Part shown: piece after piece, positions 39,754 through 49,260 of the stretch
Numbering within the stretch: position 1 is the first letter of the stretch
Layout of the letters: each line of letters opens with the position of its first letter
From: Pseudomonas sp. SCB32
Lineage (GTDB): Bacteria; Pseudomonadota; Gammaproteobacteria; Pseudomonadales; Pseudomonadaceae
NCBI RefSeq assembly: GCF_009189165.1
Contig: NZ_CP045118.1
Coordinates: 5,704,001 to 5,768,000, forward strand
Direction: 5' to 3'
Length of the DNA: 64,000 nucleotides
The notes under the pieces: model-generated
The model's input: the letters and a program-made list of their open reading frames with translations, nothing else
Database searches by the model: none
Told to the model about the DNA's origin: nothing
Made by a program: the position numbers and the translations under genes

Positions 39754-41019
39754 TCAGTGCAGCGTGTAGCGAATCCCCAGTTGGCCCTCTCGGATGCTGC
39801 GGCCATAGCGCGCCGGCAGGTGCGCACTGAGCGTCTTCTGCTGGACCACACCTTCGTAGCTGCAGATTTCCCGTTGCTCGGCATCCTTGTGGTGCAGCAC
39901 CCAGGTCACGCAGGTGCCATCGGCGGCGTCGATGGGCAGGTTGAAGTAGGTCGCCCCTTCCGCCGCACCAACGTGGGACGCCGCAGGCACGATGCCGCCG
40001 GGGAACGGGCGCGCTTCGAGGAAGCCGAACTGCGAGTCGTGCTGCATCAGGCTTTGGCGGGCGTACGGCCAGACCCAGGAGCGCAGGAAATACTGGTCGG
40101 CGAAGTGCTCGCAGGCCACCGGTTGAGCGAGGAAGTTATCCATCAGCGGGCGCATCGACGGCAGCGCGCCGGCACAGACGCCCCAGAGCCCGGCGAGAAT
40201 CAGTTCAGTGTGAGTTGCGTAGTCACGCATTAAGTGGAAGCGTTCGCCGCCGTCGATCCACTCCTGCACGGCCTCGGCCTCACGCTGGCTGATCACCGAA
40301 TCGGCGTCACGGAAGATCACCCGGTGCACGTCGGGCAGGTCGTAGGCAAGGAAGCGCCACATGGGGCCGGGAGCCTTGAGCAGCAGCGGGTCGGTGACTT
40401 CGATGACTCGTCCGCCATTGTGCAAGCGTTCGAGGACATGCGCCGGGACGCTGCCGTCGACGAAGAACACGCACTGCCAGTGGGGATAGATGGCCGGCTG
40501 TTCCAGCACGTTGAGTACCGCCGTTTCGCAGTACTTGGGGTTGGCGCCGAACAGCGAGAAGGCGATCAGGTTGTTCTCCCGCGTCTGTGCCGAAGGTGCT
40601 GGCGGCAGCGGCGCAGCGAGCACCGGATGGGCCAACACGGGTGCGCCGCCGAAACGTTCATCACGGGTATTCAGCGCGGCCAGGCCCCAGCGACGCGCTT
40701 CCTCGAGGTTCTGCTTGATGCCCCAGGCGTGCGCCAGGGCATCGTAGATCGCCAGGCCGTTGCCCTTGGCCTTCAGCGCCCGCTGCGCGTACTGGATGGT
40801 CTCATCCCACTGCTCGAGCTTGATGCTGTAGACCGCCGCATCCATCCACAGCACCGCGTGCTGCGGCGCCATGCGCAGGGCCTGCTGCGCGCATTGCAGC
40901 GCCGTGAGGTAGTCACCGCGTGCGCTGGCCGCGCTGGCCTTGTCGCCCAGCGCGGTCAACGCCACGTTGATCTGCTTCAGGTTGGCACCGCCAGTCTGGC
41001 GGGGAATCCTCGGTTTCAT
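39754..41019 (-). CDS. TPR-containing glycosyltransferase-like protein, function unknown
   Basis: A 421-aa cytoplasmic-looking protein. Residues ~10-120 form TPR-like repeats (GDYLTALQCAQQALRMAPQHAVLWMDAA, EQWDETIQYAQRALKAKG). Residues ~150-330 look like a nucleotide-sugar transferase fold: IAFSLFGANPKYCETAVLNV, WRFLAYDLPDVHRVIFRDADSVIS with a DAD metal-type motif, and a later DQYFLRSWVWP. The arrangement resembles TPR proteins acting on glycans, but no family name can be assigned with confidence. ATG at 41019 has GAGGTG nine bases upstream; GTG at 41031 is an alternative. No close partner gene. Confidence 0.75.
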   Translation of the reverse strand: MKPRIPRQTGGANLKQINVALTALGDKASAASARGDYLTALQCAQQALRMAPQHAVLWMDAAVYSIKLEQWDETIQYAQRALKAKGNGLAIYDALAHAWGIKQNLEEARRWGLAALNTRDERFGGAPVLAHPVLAAPLPPAPSAQTRENNLIAFSLFGANPKYCETAVLNVLEQPAIYPHWQCVFFVDGSVPAHVLERLHNGGRVIEVTDPLLLKAPGPMWRFLAYDLPDVHRVIFRDADSVISQREAEAVQEWIDGGERFHLMRDYATHTELILAGLWGVCAGALPSMRPLMDNFLAQPVACEHFADQYFLRSWVWPYARQSLMQHDSQFGFLEARPFPGGIVPAASHVGAAEGATYFNLPIDAADGTCVTWVLHHKDAEQREICSYEGVVQQKTLSAHLPARYGRSIREGQLGIRYTLH

Positions 41020-41263
41020 GATCGGCAGCACCTCGCGCAGTCACGGAATACCGGCACCGCGAACGACGCGCCGGCTCGGGCGCCGGCCGATATTCAGAGG
41101 AGGTCTGCTGGGTAGCGAAGCTGCCCGGGCGTCGTCCGGCGATTGGCGGGCACTCTAATTGGCCGACCGTAACGCCCCCATCAGAAAGAACTGATCAGCT
41201 CTACAGGGATAACTGAAGGCTACCCACCCGGGATGCCGCGCCCCGCAAGCGTCATTACTCCCG

Positions 41264-43447
41264 CTACAGCCCATCCGAAGACTGCCGATCCTCGTCGCGC
41301 GGACCGGACGACCGCGAAAGCTGCACGTTCAGGCGTGGCATCGACAGCTCCAGACCCGCCTTGTCCAGCCTCTGCCGCAGGCGAAGGTTGAAGGCACGCT
41401 GAACTTCCCACTGGCGGATCGGCGCGGTTTTCAGGCGGAAGCGCAGGATCGCCTGGCCGTTGTCGAAGCTCTCCACCCCCTGCATCTCCAGGGCCGACCA
41501 CATGGCGCGGCTGATATTGCGGTCGCCGCGCAGGTCGCGGGTGACGTCATGGACCAGCGCCACCGCATCGTCGATCGGCATGCTGGCGGGCACCGGCCAG
41601 CGGAACATCGCGTAGCCGAACTCCCGCGAGTAGTTCTTGATGCTCTTGATCTCGCTGAACGGAATGGTGTGCACCACGCCGTCCAGGTCGCGCAGGCGCA
41701 CGGTGCGGATGGTCAGGCCCTCGACGGTGCCGAGGTGGCCGCCGACATCCACGTAGTCATCGATGGACAGGGAGTCCTCGATGATGATGAACAGGCCGGT
41801 GATCAGGTCCGCCACCAGCGACTGCGCGCCGAAACCGATTGCCAGGCCGATGACGCCCGCACCCGCCAGCAGCGGGGTGACGTTCATGCCCATGTTGGCC
41901 AGGGCGACGATCAGCGCGATCACCGCGATGGTCACGAAGAGCACGTTGCGGATCAGCGGCAGCATGGTCAGCGCGCGGGTGTTGCTGCGGTTCTTGCCGC
42001 CCAGGCCAAGGCTGTGCTGGACCGCCGTGTCGGCAAGAATCCACACCAGCCAGGCCACCAGCAGGGTGGTACCGAAGCTGATCAGCTTGATGCTGATGGC
42101 CGAGCCGTCGCCCTCGGTGAAGCGGATCAGCGACATCCCCCAGACTCGCAGGCCGATCTCCAGGAACACCAGCAGATTGCCGATGTGCAGCAGGGTGTAG
42201 GCAAAGTTCTGCAGCTGTTCGACATAGGGCGCGCTGCGGCGGCTGCCGTGGCGCGAGGAGCGCAGGTGGGCACGGCGGATCAGGCCGTTGACGGTCATCG
42301 CCACCACCGCCACCAGCGCACACAGCAACGCGCGACGCAGGGCATAGGTGCTGTCGCCGGCGGTGACCACGGTGGCGAACAGGGAAATCCCCACCAGCAC
42401 CAGCACCGGCAGGAACCACAGCGAGCCCACCAGTTCGACCAGGTCATGCAGGCCGCGACGCTTGATGCGGCGCTCCAGCGGCTGGTTGCGGATCAGGTGC
42501 GCGATCGGCCGGCGGAACTGCAGGACGAACAGCGCGGTGCACAGCGCCGCGAAGATATTCGCCAGCGAGCCGACGCAGAGGGAGGTGCTCTGGCCAAGGC
42601 TTTCGACCACACGTGGGTCGTGCATCACCTCGCCCAGCGACGCCAGGCTGCCGATCAGCCACAACGGGCGGAAGGCGCGACGCCGCAGGATATCCAGGGC
42701 CCGCATGCGGTGCGGCCCGCTGAGCAGCGAGAGGGAGATCACGCACAACGCGGAAAACAGCGTTCCGCACACCAGCACGTAGGCCATCACCATCGCCAGC
42801 AGCTTGCCCAGGGAACTGGGCAACACCACCGACAGGTAGAGGGTGATCAGGAAGGCCACCAGCCACGGGCCGAGCTTGCGCAAGGCAAACAGCAGCAGGT
42901 CGCGGGTCTTGGGATGTTGCGGCAGCTCGTTGGCCAGGCCGAAGCGCTCCTGCATGCGCTTCGCCACCCAGCGCAGCCCCAGGGCCACGCAGGCCCAGAG
43001 CAGGGTTACCAGGAAGAAATCGAAGAGCATCCCCGACCATTCCTGCCAGGATGGGATACGGGTCTCCAGCTCGTCGCGAGCCTGGGCGAACAGCGAGCTC
43101 CAGCGCAGCACCGGGCTGTTGGCGCCTTCGAACTGCTTCTCCAGGCTGCCCAGGGTATCGCCGATCAGGCCGAGCACACCGCCCTGCTCGTCCGCGCTCT
43201 TCTTGCTCGCATCGCGCAGCTGCTTGAGCTTCTTCAGCAAATCGGCCCGCTGCTGGTCGTTCTCCAGTGTCTTGATGACCTGGTCCAGCGACTGCTGCAA
43301 TTGCGCGTCACTGACCTGGTCGCCGCCACCCGTCACACTCGCCAGGGGCCCCGGCAGCGCCGCCTGCGCGGAGCCTGCGAGCAGGCCTAAGCTCAGACAG
43401 CACAGCAGCAGGCACTGACGGAAGCAGGAACGGAGCAGGTCGGTCAC
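41264..43447 (-). CDS. Large MscS-family mechanosensitive channel
   Basis: Inner-membrane channel (727 aa) that opens on hypo-osmotic stress. A signal peptide (~1-29) precedes a periplasmic helical region (~35-125: QVSDAQLQQSLDQVIKTLENDQQRADLLKKLKQLRDASKK). About ten membrane helices follow, with the pore-lining TM3-type segment PLLAGAGVIGLAIGFGAQSLVADLITGLFIIIEDSLSIDDYVDVGG (~560-605). The conserved MscS beta domain (GTVEGLTIRTVRLRDLDGVVHTIPFSEI) and a cytoplasmic cage end the protein. Size and layout fit the YbiO type. It is divergent from the DUF4124 pair. Confidence 0.92.
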   Translation of the reverse strand: MTDLLRSCFRQCLLLCCLSLGLLAGSAQAALPGPLASVTGGGDQVSDAQLQQSLDQVIKTLENDQQRADLLKKLKQLRDASKKSADEQGGVLGLIGDTLGSLEKQFEGANSPVLRWSSLFAQARDELETRIPSWQEWSGMLFDFFLVTLLWACVALGLRWVAKRMQERFGLANELPQHPKTRDLLLFALRKLGPWLVAFLITLYLSVVLPSSLGKLLAMVMAYVLVCGTLFSALCVISLSLLSGPHRMRALDILRRRAFRPLWLIGSLASLGEVMHDPRVVESLGQSTSLCVGSLANIFAALCTALFVLQFRRPIAHLIRNQPLERRIKRRGLHDLVELVGSLWFLPVLVLVGISLFATVVTAGDSTYALRRALLCALVAVVAMTVNGLIRRAHLRSSRHGSRRSAPYVEQLQNFAYTLLHIGNLLVFLEIGLRVWGMSLIRFTEGDGSAISIKLISFGTTLLVAWLVWILADTAVQHSLGLGGKNRSNTRALTMLPLIRNVLFVTIAVIALIVALANMGMNVTPLLAGAGVIGLAIGFGAQSLVADLITGLFIIIEDSLSIDDYVDVGGHLGTVEGLTIRTVRLRDLDGVVHTIPFSEIKSIKNYSREFGYAMFRWPVPASMPIDDAVALVHDVTRDLRGDRNISRAMWSALEMQGVESFDNGQAILRFRLKTAPIRQWEVQRAFNLRLRQRLDKAGLELSMPRLNVQLSRSSGPRDEDRQSSDGL

Positions 43448-43648
43448 GGGTACACCCCAGAAGCAGTGAAAGGAACGCTCGCCGGCATCATACAGAGGAC
43501 TCGGACCGGCAATGGACTACGGCGCCGTCTGAAAGGTCCGTCGGCGAGCGGCAGCGCACACTGTGAGCTGCCATGCTGAATCACAATAGGCAACTTGCCA
43601 GCCGTCGTCGGCAATGCAAGGCTTGGCATGACTATCCGGAGATCGCCC

Positions 43649-44200
43649 ATGCGCCTGATCCTCACCGCCCTGCTGCTCGCCACCGCGCTGCCAGCCAGTG
43701 CGCAGATCTACAAGTACACCGATGCCAACGGCAATACGGTGTTCACCAACCAGCCGCCGGGCAACGTCGGCGCGCAGCCGGTACAGTTGCCCCCGACCAA
43801 TACCGTCGCCCCGCAGCCACCGGCAAACACCGACAACGGCAGCAACTCCGGCAACACTGAAGCACAGAACGCCTACTCCATCCTGGCGCTGAGCAATCTG
43901 CCCAACGACGAAGCCTTGCGCGTCAACAACGGCACCTTCGTCGTCGAGGTCGTGGTCCAGCCTCAACTGGCCATGGAGCACCAGCTGCAACTGTTGCTCG
44001 ACGGCCAGCCCTACGGTGCCCCGACCCACTCCACCAGCATCACCATGGAGAACATCGACCGTGGCGATCACACCCTCGCTGTCGAAGTGTTGCAAGGCGG
44101 CCAGGTAATCCAGACCAGCGCGCCGGCCAACTTCACCCTGCAGCGCATCAGCACCAACAGCCCGCAACGGCCCCAGGTATCACCCAGGACGGGCGGCTGA
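43649..44200 (+). CDS. DUF4124 domain-containing periplasmic protein
   Basis: A 183-aa secreted protein. Signal peptide MRLILTALLLATALPASAQ is followed at once by the DUF4124 motif IYKYTDANGNTVFTNQPP (residues ~20-37), a Q/P/N-rich linker (~45-80) and a small beta-sandwich-like C-terminal half with LLLDGQPYG and NIDRGDHTLAVEVL. ATG at 43649 follows CGGAGATC; the frame opens earlier (43595) but without a signal sequence. Two bases separate its stop from the next, related gene, so this is a duplicated pair. Function is unknown. Confidence 0.85.
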   Translation: MRLILTALLLATALPASAQIYKYTDANGNTVFTNQPPGNVGAQPVQLPPTNTVAPQPPANTDNGSNSGNTEAQNAYSILALSNLPNDEALRVNNGTFVVEVVVQPQLAMEHQLQLLLDGQPYGAPTHSTSITMENIDRGDHTLAVEVLQGGQVIQTSAPANFTLQRISTNSPQRPQVSPRTGG

Positions 44201-44202
44201 GC

Positions 44203-44790
44203 ATGCGTCTCCTGGTGACTCTCGTGTTGTCGGCCCTGCTGTCGGCGCTGGCCTGTCTGTCAGCCAGCGCCGAGGTCTACACCTACATCGACAAGGACGG
44301 CAATCGCGTCTTCACCGACCAGCCCGTGCGCGGCAACGCGCAAAAGCTGCAGCTCGCGCCGCCCAATGCCATGCCCAACCAGCCCGGCGTGCGCATGCCG
44401 CCGCCGCTGTACGCGCCCACCACGCCAGCCTTGCCGCCGGGGCCGCCGGCCTACCAGCTGCTGCGCATCCTCGTGCCGGAGCCCGACACCACCATCCGCG
44501 CCAATGATGGCACGCTGATCGTTTCCGCCACCAGCGACCCCGCCCTGCTGCCAGGACACCTCTACCGCCTGCTGCTCGATGGCAAGCCGGTGGGCCAGCC
44601 CGGTCGCAGCCCGGTGTTCCCGCTGTACAACGTCGATCGCGGTATGCACCAGCTGTCGGTAGAGATCATCGACACCCTGGGCCGTACCATCGAACAGACC
44701 CCCAACCAGCCCTTCCACATGTTCCGCATCTCGGTGGCCGAATCGGCCACGCTGGACACCTCCCGCCCGCTCAGCGCCGTCAGCCACTGA
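44203..44790 (+). CDS. DUF4124 domain-containing periplasmic protein, second copy
   Basis: A 195-aa paralogue of the preceding gene with the same plan: signal peptide (~1-23, ending ASA), DUF4124 motif EVYTYIDKDGNRVFTDQPVRG, a proline-rich linker (~50-85) and a C-terminal half with RLLLDGKPVGQP and NVDRGMHQLSVEIID. The two share the LLLDG and NxDRGxHxLxVE landmarks but little else, so the duplication is old. It starts two bases after its neighbour and is probably co-translated. It lies directly upstream of ntrB without sharing its frame or an obvious terminator. Function is unknown. Confidence 0.85.
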   Translation: MRLLVTLVLSALLSALACLSASAEVYTYIDKDGNRVFTDQPVRGNAQKLQLAPPNAMPNQPGVRMPPPLYAPTTPALPPGPPAYQLLRILVPEPDTTIRANDGTLIVSATSDPALLPGHLYRLLLDGKPVGQPGRSPVFPLYNVDRGMHQLSVEIIDTLGRTIEQTPNQPFHMFRISVAESATLDTSRPLSAVSH

Positions 44791-44814
44791 CGGCCGCGTA
44801 CGACTCCGCACAAA

Positions 44815-44831
44815 CGCACCATCTCGGTGCA
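44815..44831. promoter_or_regulatory. NtrC-type site in the ntrB promoter
   Basis: CGCACCATCTCGGTGCA has the full GCAC-N7-GTGC symmetry of the NtrC site TGCACCAAAATGGTGCA. A further GCACCAC half-site lies at 44839-44845. A TATACT -10-like hexamer at 44850-44855 puts the full site across the -35 region, a position expected for repression, as known for the enteric glnL promoter. Confidence 0.7.
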
Positions 44832-44997
44832 TTGGCCTGCACCACTTTCTATACTCTCCCCATTTCAGGTCACTCCCGCCGGCCAGATCGACCGTCTGCG
44901 CGGCGCAAACCAGCGCCAGGCGCCGAAATACGCGACCTTTCAGGGTCTGGTTTGTTTCTTGCATTTTCCCGCACAGTCTTGGGACATCTCTTACGCC

Positions 44998-46074
44998 ATG
45001 CCTACAGAAACCCAGCTCCGCCTGTTGCTCGACAACCTCACCACGGCGGTGATCCTGCTCAATGGCGAGCTGCGCCTGGAGTACATGAACCCGGCGGCGG
45101 AAATGCTCCTGGCCGTCAGCGGGCAACGCAGCCATGGCCAATTCATCAGCGAGCTGTTCACCGAATCGCCCGAAGCGCTGCACTCGCTGCGCCAGGCGGT
45201 GGAAGAGGCGCACCCCTTCACCAAGCGCGAAGCGACCCTGACCTCGCTGACCGGCCAGACCATCACCGTGGACTACGCGGTGACGCCGATCCTCAACCGC
45301 CGCGAAACCCTGTTGCTGCTGGAAGTCCACCCGCGCGACCGGCTGATGCGGATCACCAAGGAAGAGGCGCAGCTGTCCAAGCAGGAGACCACCAAGCTGC
45401 TGGTGCGCGGCCTGGCCCATGAGATCAAGAACCCGCTGGGCGGCATTCGCGGCGCGGCGCAATTGCTGTCCCGCGAACTGCCGGAAGAGTCGCTCAAGGA
45501 CTACACCAACGTCATCATCGAAGAGGCCGACCGCCTGCGGAACCTGGTCGACCGCATGCTCGGCTCGAACAAGCTGCCGCAACTCTCGGTCACCAACGTC
45601 CACGAAGTGCTGGAGCGCGTCTGCAGCCTGGTGGAAGCCGAGACCCAGGGCAGCATCCCGCTGGTACGCGACTACGACCCGAGCATCCCCGACCTGCTGC
45701 TCGACCGCGAGCAGATGATCCAGGCTGTGCTCAACATCGTGCGCAACGCCATGCAGGCGATCGCCTCGCAGAACGAGCTGAAGCTCGGCCGCATCACCCT
45801 GCGCACCCGCACCCTGCGCCAGTTCACCATCGGCCACACCCGCCATCGCCTGGTGTGCAAGGTGGAGATCATCGACAGCGGCCCGGGCATCCCGGCTGAA
45901 CTGCAGGACACCATCTTCTATCCCATGGTCAGTGGCCGCGCCGACGGCACCGGCCTGGGCCTTGCCATCACCCAGAACATCATCAGCCAGCACCAGGGCT
46001 TGATCGAATGCGAGAGCCACCCCGGCCACACCGTGTTCAGTCTGTTCCTGCCCCTGGAACAAGGAGTGCATTGA
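44998..46074 (+). CDS. ntrB: Nitrogen regulation sensor histidine kinase NtrB
   Basis: Soluble sensor kinase/phosphatase (358 aa) that reads nitrogen status through PII and controls NtrC phosphorylation; also called glnL. An N-terminal PAS domain (~5-120) is followed by the H-box LVRGLAHEIKNPLGGIRGAAQLL (His ~ residue 140), the N-box LNIVRNAMQAI and the G-boxes DSGPGIP and GRADGTGLGLAI. There are no membrane segments. The frame is open back to 44827, but ATG at 44998 (MPTETQLRLLLDNL) begins the conserved PAS start. ntrC follows two bases later. Confidence 0.96.
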   Translation: MPTETQLRLLLDNLTTAVILLNGELRLEYMNPAAEMLLAVSGQRSHGQFISELFTESPEALHSLRQAVEEAHPFTKREATLTSLTGQTITVDYAVTPILNRRETLLLLEVHPRDRLMRITKEEAQLSKQETTKLLVRGLAHEIKNPLGGIRGAAQLLSRELPEESLKDYTNVIIEEADRLRNLVDRMLGSNKLPQLSVTNVHEVLERVCSLVEAETQGSIPLVRDYDPSIPDLLLDREQMIQAVLNIVRNAMQAIASQNELKLGRITLRTRTLRQFTIGHTRHRLVCKVEIIDSGPGIPAELQDTIFYPMVSGRADGTGLGLAITQNIISQHQGLIECESHPGHTVFSLFLPLEQGVH

Positions 46075-46076
46075 CC

Positions 46077-47507
<1,431 letters not shown>

Positions 47508-47521
47508 CCCGCTGCAACGAC

Positions 47522-47545
47522 AAAGGGGCCGGAAGGCCCCTTTTT
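47522..47545 (+). terminator. Rho-independent terminator of ntrBC
   Basis: AAAGGGGCC-GGAA-GGCCCCTTT stem followed by two further T, 14 bp after the ntrC stop. Confidence 0.9.
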
Positions 47546-47592
47546 CATGACCGGTCGCGAATCATCGGGAGCACGGTGCCGGCTCTGGCCAA

Positions 47593-47654
47593 TCGCGGAT
47601 GGAGTCCGCTCCTACGCTCCGGGCAATCCCTGTAGGAGCGGGCCATGCCCGCGA
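47593..47654. repeat. REP pair, opposite arrangement
   Basis: A REP copy at 47593-47615 (core TCGCGGATGGAGTCCGCTCC) and another at 47632-47654 (core GTAGGAGCGGGCCATGCCCG) face each other with their CCTAC/GTAGG ends inward, the reverse of the other doublets. It lies in the 395-bp gene-free stretch 47508-47902, which otherwise holds a terminator and two DnaA-box matches. Confidence 0.75.
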
Positions 47655-47705
47655 TCAGCACCCCTCGCGCGCCGTCACAAGCCAGCAACATCTATCCCCA
47701 AAACC

Positions 47706-47839
47706 TGTGGATAACACTGTGCACGGAACGGGGAAGGAACGTGCCACAGCCCAGAGCACGCGCGGTCTGCGGGATTGCGCGGTTTCTGTGCAGGAAATTC
47801 GCGCTTTCCCACAAGCACTGTGCGCCTAGCTGTGGATAA
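47706..47839. other. Two perfect DnaA-box sequences
   Basis: TGTGGATAA at 47706-47714 and 47831-47839 is the exact complement of the DnaA box TTATCCACA, both in the same orientation, 125 bp apart. A third exact copy is at 49406-49414. No replication gene is nearby, so an origin is unlikely; a DnaA-titration or regulatory role is possible. Confidence 0.5.
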
Positions 47840-47902
47840 GCTTGGGGCAAGCCGCTGCACTCCACGCCTGGCGCGGCTTTGCGCGGATCGCTCAAAAAAC
47901 GC

Positions 47903-48364
47903 TCAGTCCATGGCAAAGCCGTGCTGACGCCAGGCTTCGTAGACGGTCACCGCCACGGTATTGGACAGGTTCAGGCTGCGGCAGCCCGGGCGCATCGGCA
48001 GGCGCACCCGCTGCTCGGGCGGCAGCGCCTCGCGTACCTCTTCCGGCAGGCCACGGCTTTCCGGGCCGAACAGGAACGCGTCACCACGCTCGTAAGCCAC
48101 CTCGTGGAACGGCTGCGAGCCTTTGGTGGTGAAAGCAAACAGGCGCGGTTGGCCGAGCTGTTCCAAGCACTCTTCCAGGCTCGCATAGCGACGCACACTG
48201 GCGTACTCGTGATAATCCAGGCCGGCGCGGCGCAGGCGCTTGTCGTCCAGCTCGAAGCCCAGCGGCTCGATCAGATGCAGGCTGCAGCCCGCATTGGCGC
48301 ACAGCCTGATAATGTTGCCGGTGTTTGGAGGAATTTCCGGTTGAAAAAGGATCACGTGGAACAT
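47903..48364 (-). CDS. trmL: tRNA (cytidine(34)-2'-O)-methyltransferase
   Basis: SPOUT-class methyltransferase (153 aa) that 2'-O-methylates the wobble base of tRNA-Leu isoacceptors. PEIPPNTGNIIRLCAN (~residues 8-23), LIEPLGFELDDKRLRRAGLDY, FLFGPESRGLP (knot/SAM loop) and MRPGCRSLNLSNTVAVTVYEAWRQ (trefoil-knot end) are the family motifs. ATG at 48364 has GGAG eight bases upstream; the frame to 48568 is a shadow of the opposing gene. It is divergent from the small gene at 48417 with 52 bp between starts. Confidence 0.96.
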   Translation of the reverse strand: MFHVILFQPEIPPNTGNIIRLCANAGCSLHLIEPLGFELDDKRLRRAGLDYHEYASVRRYASLEECLEQLGQPRLFAFTTKGSQPFHEVAYERGDAFLFGPESRGLPEEVREALPPEQRVRLPMRPGCRSLNLSNTVAVTVYEAWRQHGFAMD

Positions 48365-48416
48365 GCAGCGCTCCGAGCCTGAGAACGGCGGGCATTCTAC
48401 CCCCGCGCAGGCGCAA

Positions 48417-48815
48417 ATGCGGCCCAGGCCATTGCTTAAGGTTTGGGCTTCGCTGTGCGTGCTGGGCCTGCTGGTAGGTCTGATGATCGGACGTCTGGTG
48501 AATCCACCGCACGAAGGGCCCGCGCAGATACTCGCCGTAGAGCCGGCGGCGGATGGCCTGGTGCTCACGCTGGATGCTCAGCCCGTCGTACGTGCCGGCC
48601 ATCTGGACGGCGCCCTGGTACTGCAGATCGACGCCAGCGCCAAGGCGCAACAGGGCCAGCTGCGGATCGGTGACGTGCCGCTGCGCTGGAACCTGGAGCC
48701 GCAAGAGCAAGCTGTGCTGCTGACGCTGCTATCCACCCGCAGACTGCAAGGCGACTGGGACAGCACCGAGGTGAAGGGCCAGTGGCGCCTGAACGTCAGG
48801 GCGCGGCCCGAATAA
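48417..48815 (+). CDS. Small membrane-anchored protein, function unknown
   Basis: A 132-aa protein with one N-terminal signal-anchor (LLKVWASLCVLGLLVGLMIGRLV, ~residues 5-27) and a short periplasmic beta-rich domain (VEPAADGLVLTLDAQPVVRAGHLDGALVLQ ... VKGQWRLNVRARPE). I do not recognise a family. ATG at 48417 is preferred; an in-frame ATG at 48363 overlaps the trmL start. Its TAA stop (48813-48815) falls in the T-tract of the minus-strand RNA described at 48813-49031, so the two transcripts would overlap tail to tail. Confidence 0.65.
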   Translation: MRPRPLLKVWASLCVLGLLVGLMIGRLVNPPHEGPAQILAVEPAADGLVLTLDAQPVVRAGHLDGALVLQIDASAKAQQGQLRIGDVPLRWNLEPQEQAVLLTLLSTRRLQGDWDSTEVKGQWRLNVRARPE

Positions 48816-49031
48816 AAGCGGGGTTTTCCCGGCCTGCCTGGTCCGGGGCCCCGAAGCGGGGAGCAGGCCATCCACAGAACGGCCGCTGGCATAAAAGGGG
48901 GGCTTACCCGGCCTGCCTGTACCAGGACCCCCAAACCGGTTGCGAGGCCGCTGCGTCGAACGGTGCACTCGCGAGGTGTAAAAGAGGGGTTCCCCAGCCT
49001 GCCTGTACCGAGGCCCCTGAAATCGCTGTTG
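48813..49031 (-). ncRNA. nrsZ: NrsZ-like nitrogen-regulated small RNA (three homologous stem-loops)
   Basis: Leftward non-coding transcript predicted from a sigma-54 promoter (49042-49058). Three copies of one module lie at 48985-49018, 48897-48932 and 48819-48853, spaced about 79-87 bp. Each reads roughly CAGGCAGGCYGGG-loop-CCCC followed by CTTTTA. The closing stems covary: AGGGG/CCCCT, GGGGG/CCCCC and CGGGG/CCCCG. The last module plus CTTTTATT acts as a terminator. From memory, P. aeruginosa NrsZ is an RpoN/NtrC-dependent RNA processed from three similar stem-loops, and this matches in architecture, control and neighbourhood (ntrBC). No credible protein is encoded. Ends are estimates. Confidence 0.75.
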
Positions 49032-49041
49032 CCAGGGGTAT

Positions 49042-49058
49042 TGCAGAGGGCGTGCCAA
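49042..49058 (-). promoter_or_regulatory. Sigma-54 promoter of the NrsZ-like RNA
   Basis: Read on the minus strand: TTGGCACGCCCTCTGCA. It keeps the complete TGGCACG -24 element and CTGCA at -12, with GG (49055-49056) and GC (49043-49044) ten bases apart. Start expected near 49031. A possible NtrC site, CGCACCAAACTTGGACG (49234-49250), lies about 180 bp upstream and resembles the first glnA site. Confidence 0.75.
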
Positions 49059-49260
49059 GGTTGCTCGCAAAGCGTTTCGGCCCTCTTCCCGCGCACGCTA
49101 GAAATGGCTGGAAACCGCGAGCCCATTGGCTCACAGGGATATCCACAATCTTCCGAGGCACTGCGCGACCGCGTCTGCATTGGGGACTCCACGGCGGCCT
49201 GCAGCGCCCGCCCCTGCGCCCTGCCAGTGCGCACGCACCAAACTTGGACGCCCTCCCCCT

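Noticed and set aside
47706..47839. Replication origin
   Set aside because: Only two exact DnaA boxes here, no AT-rich unwinding region, and no dnaA, dnaN, gidA or rpmH nearby.
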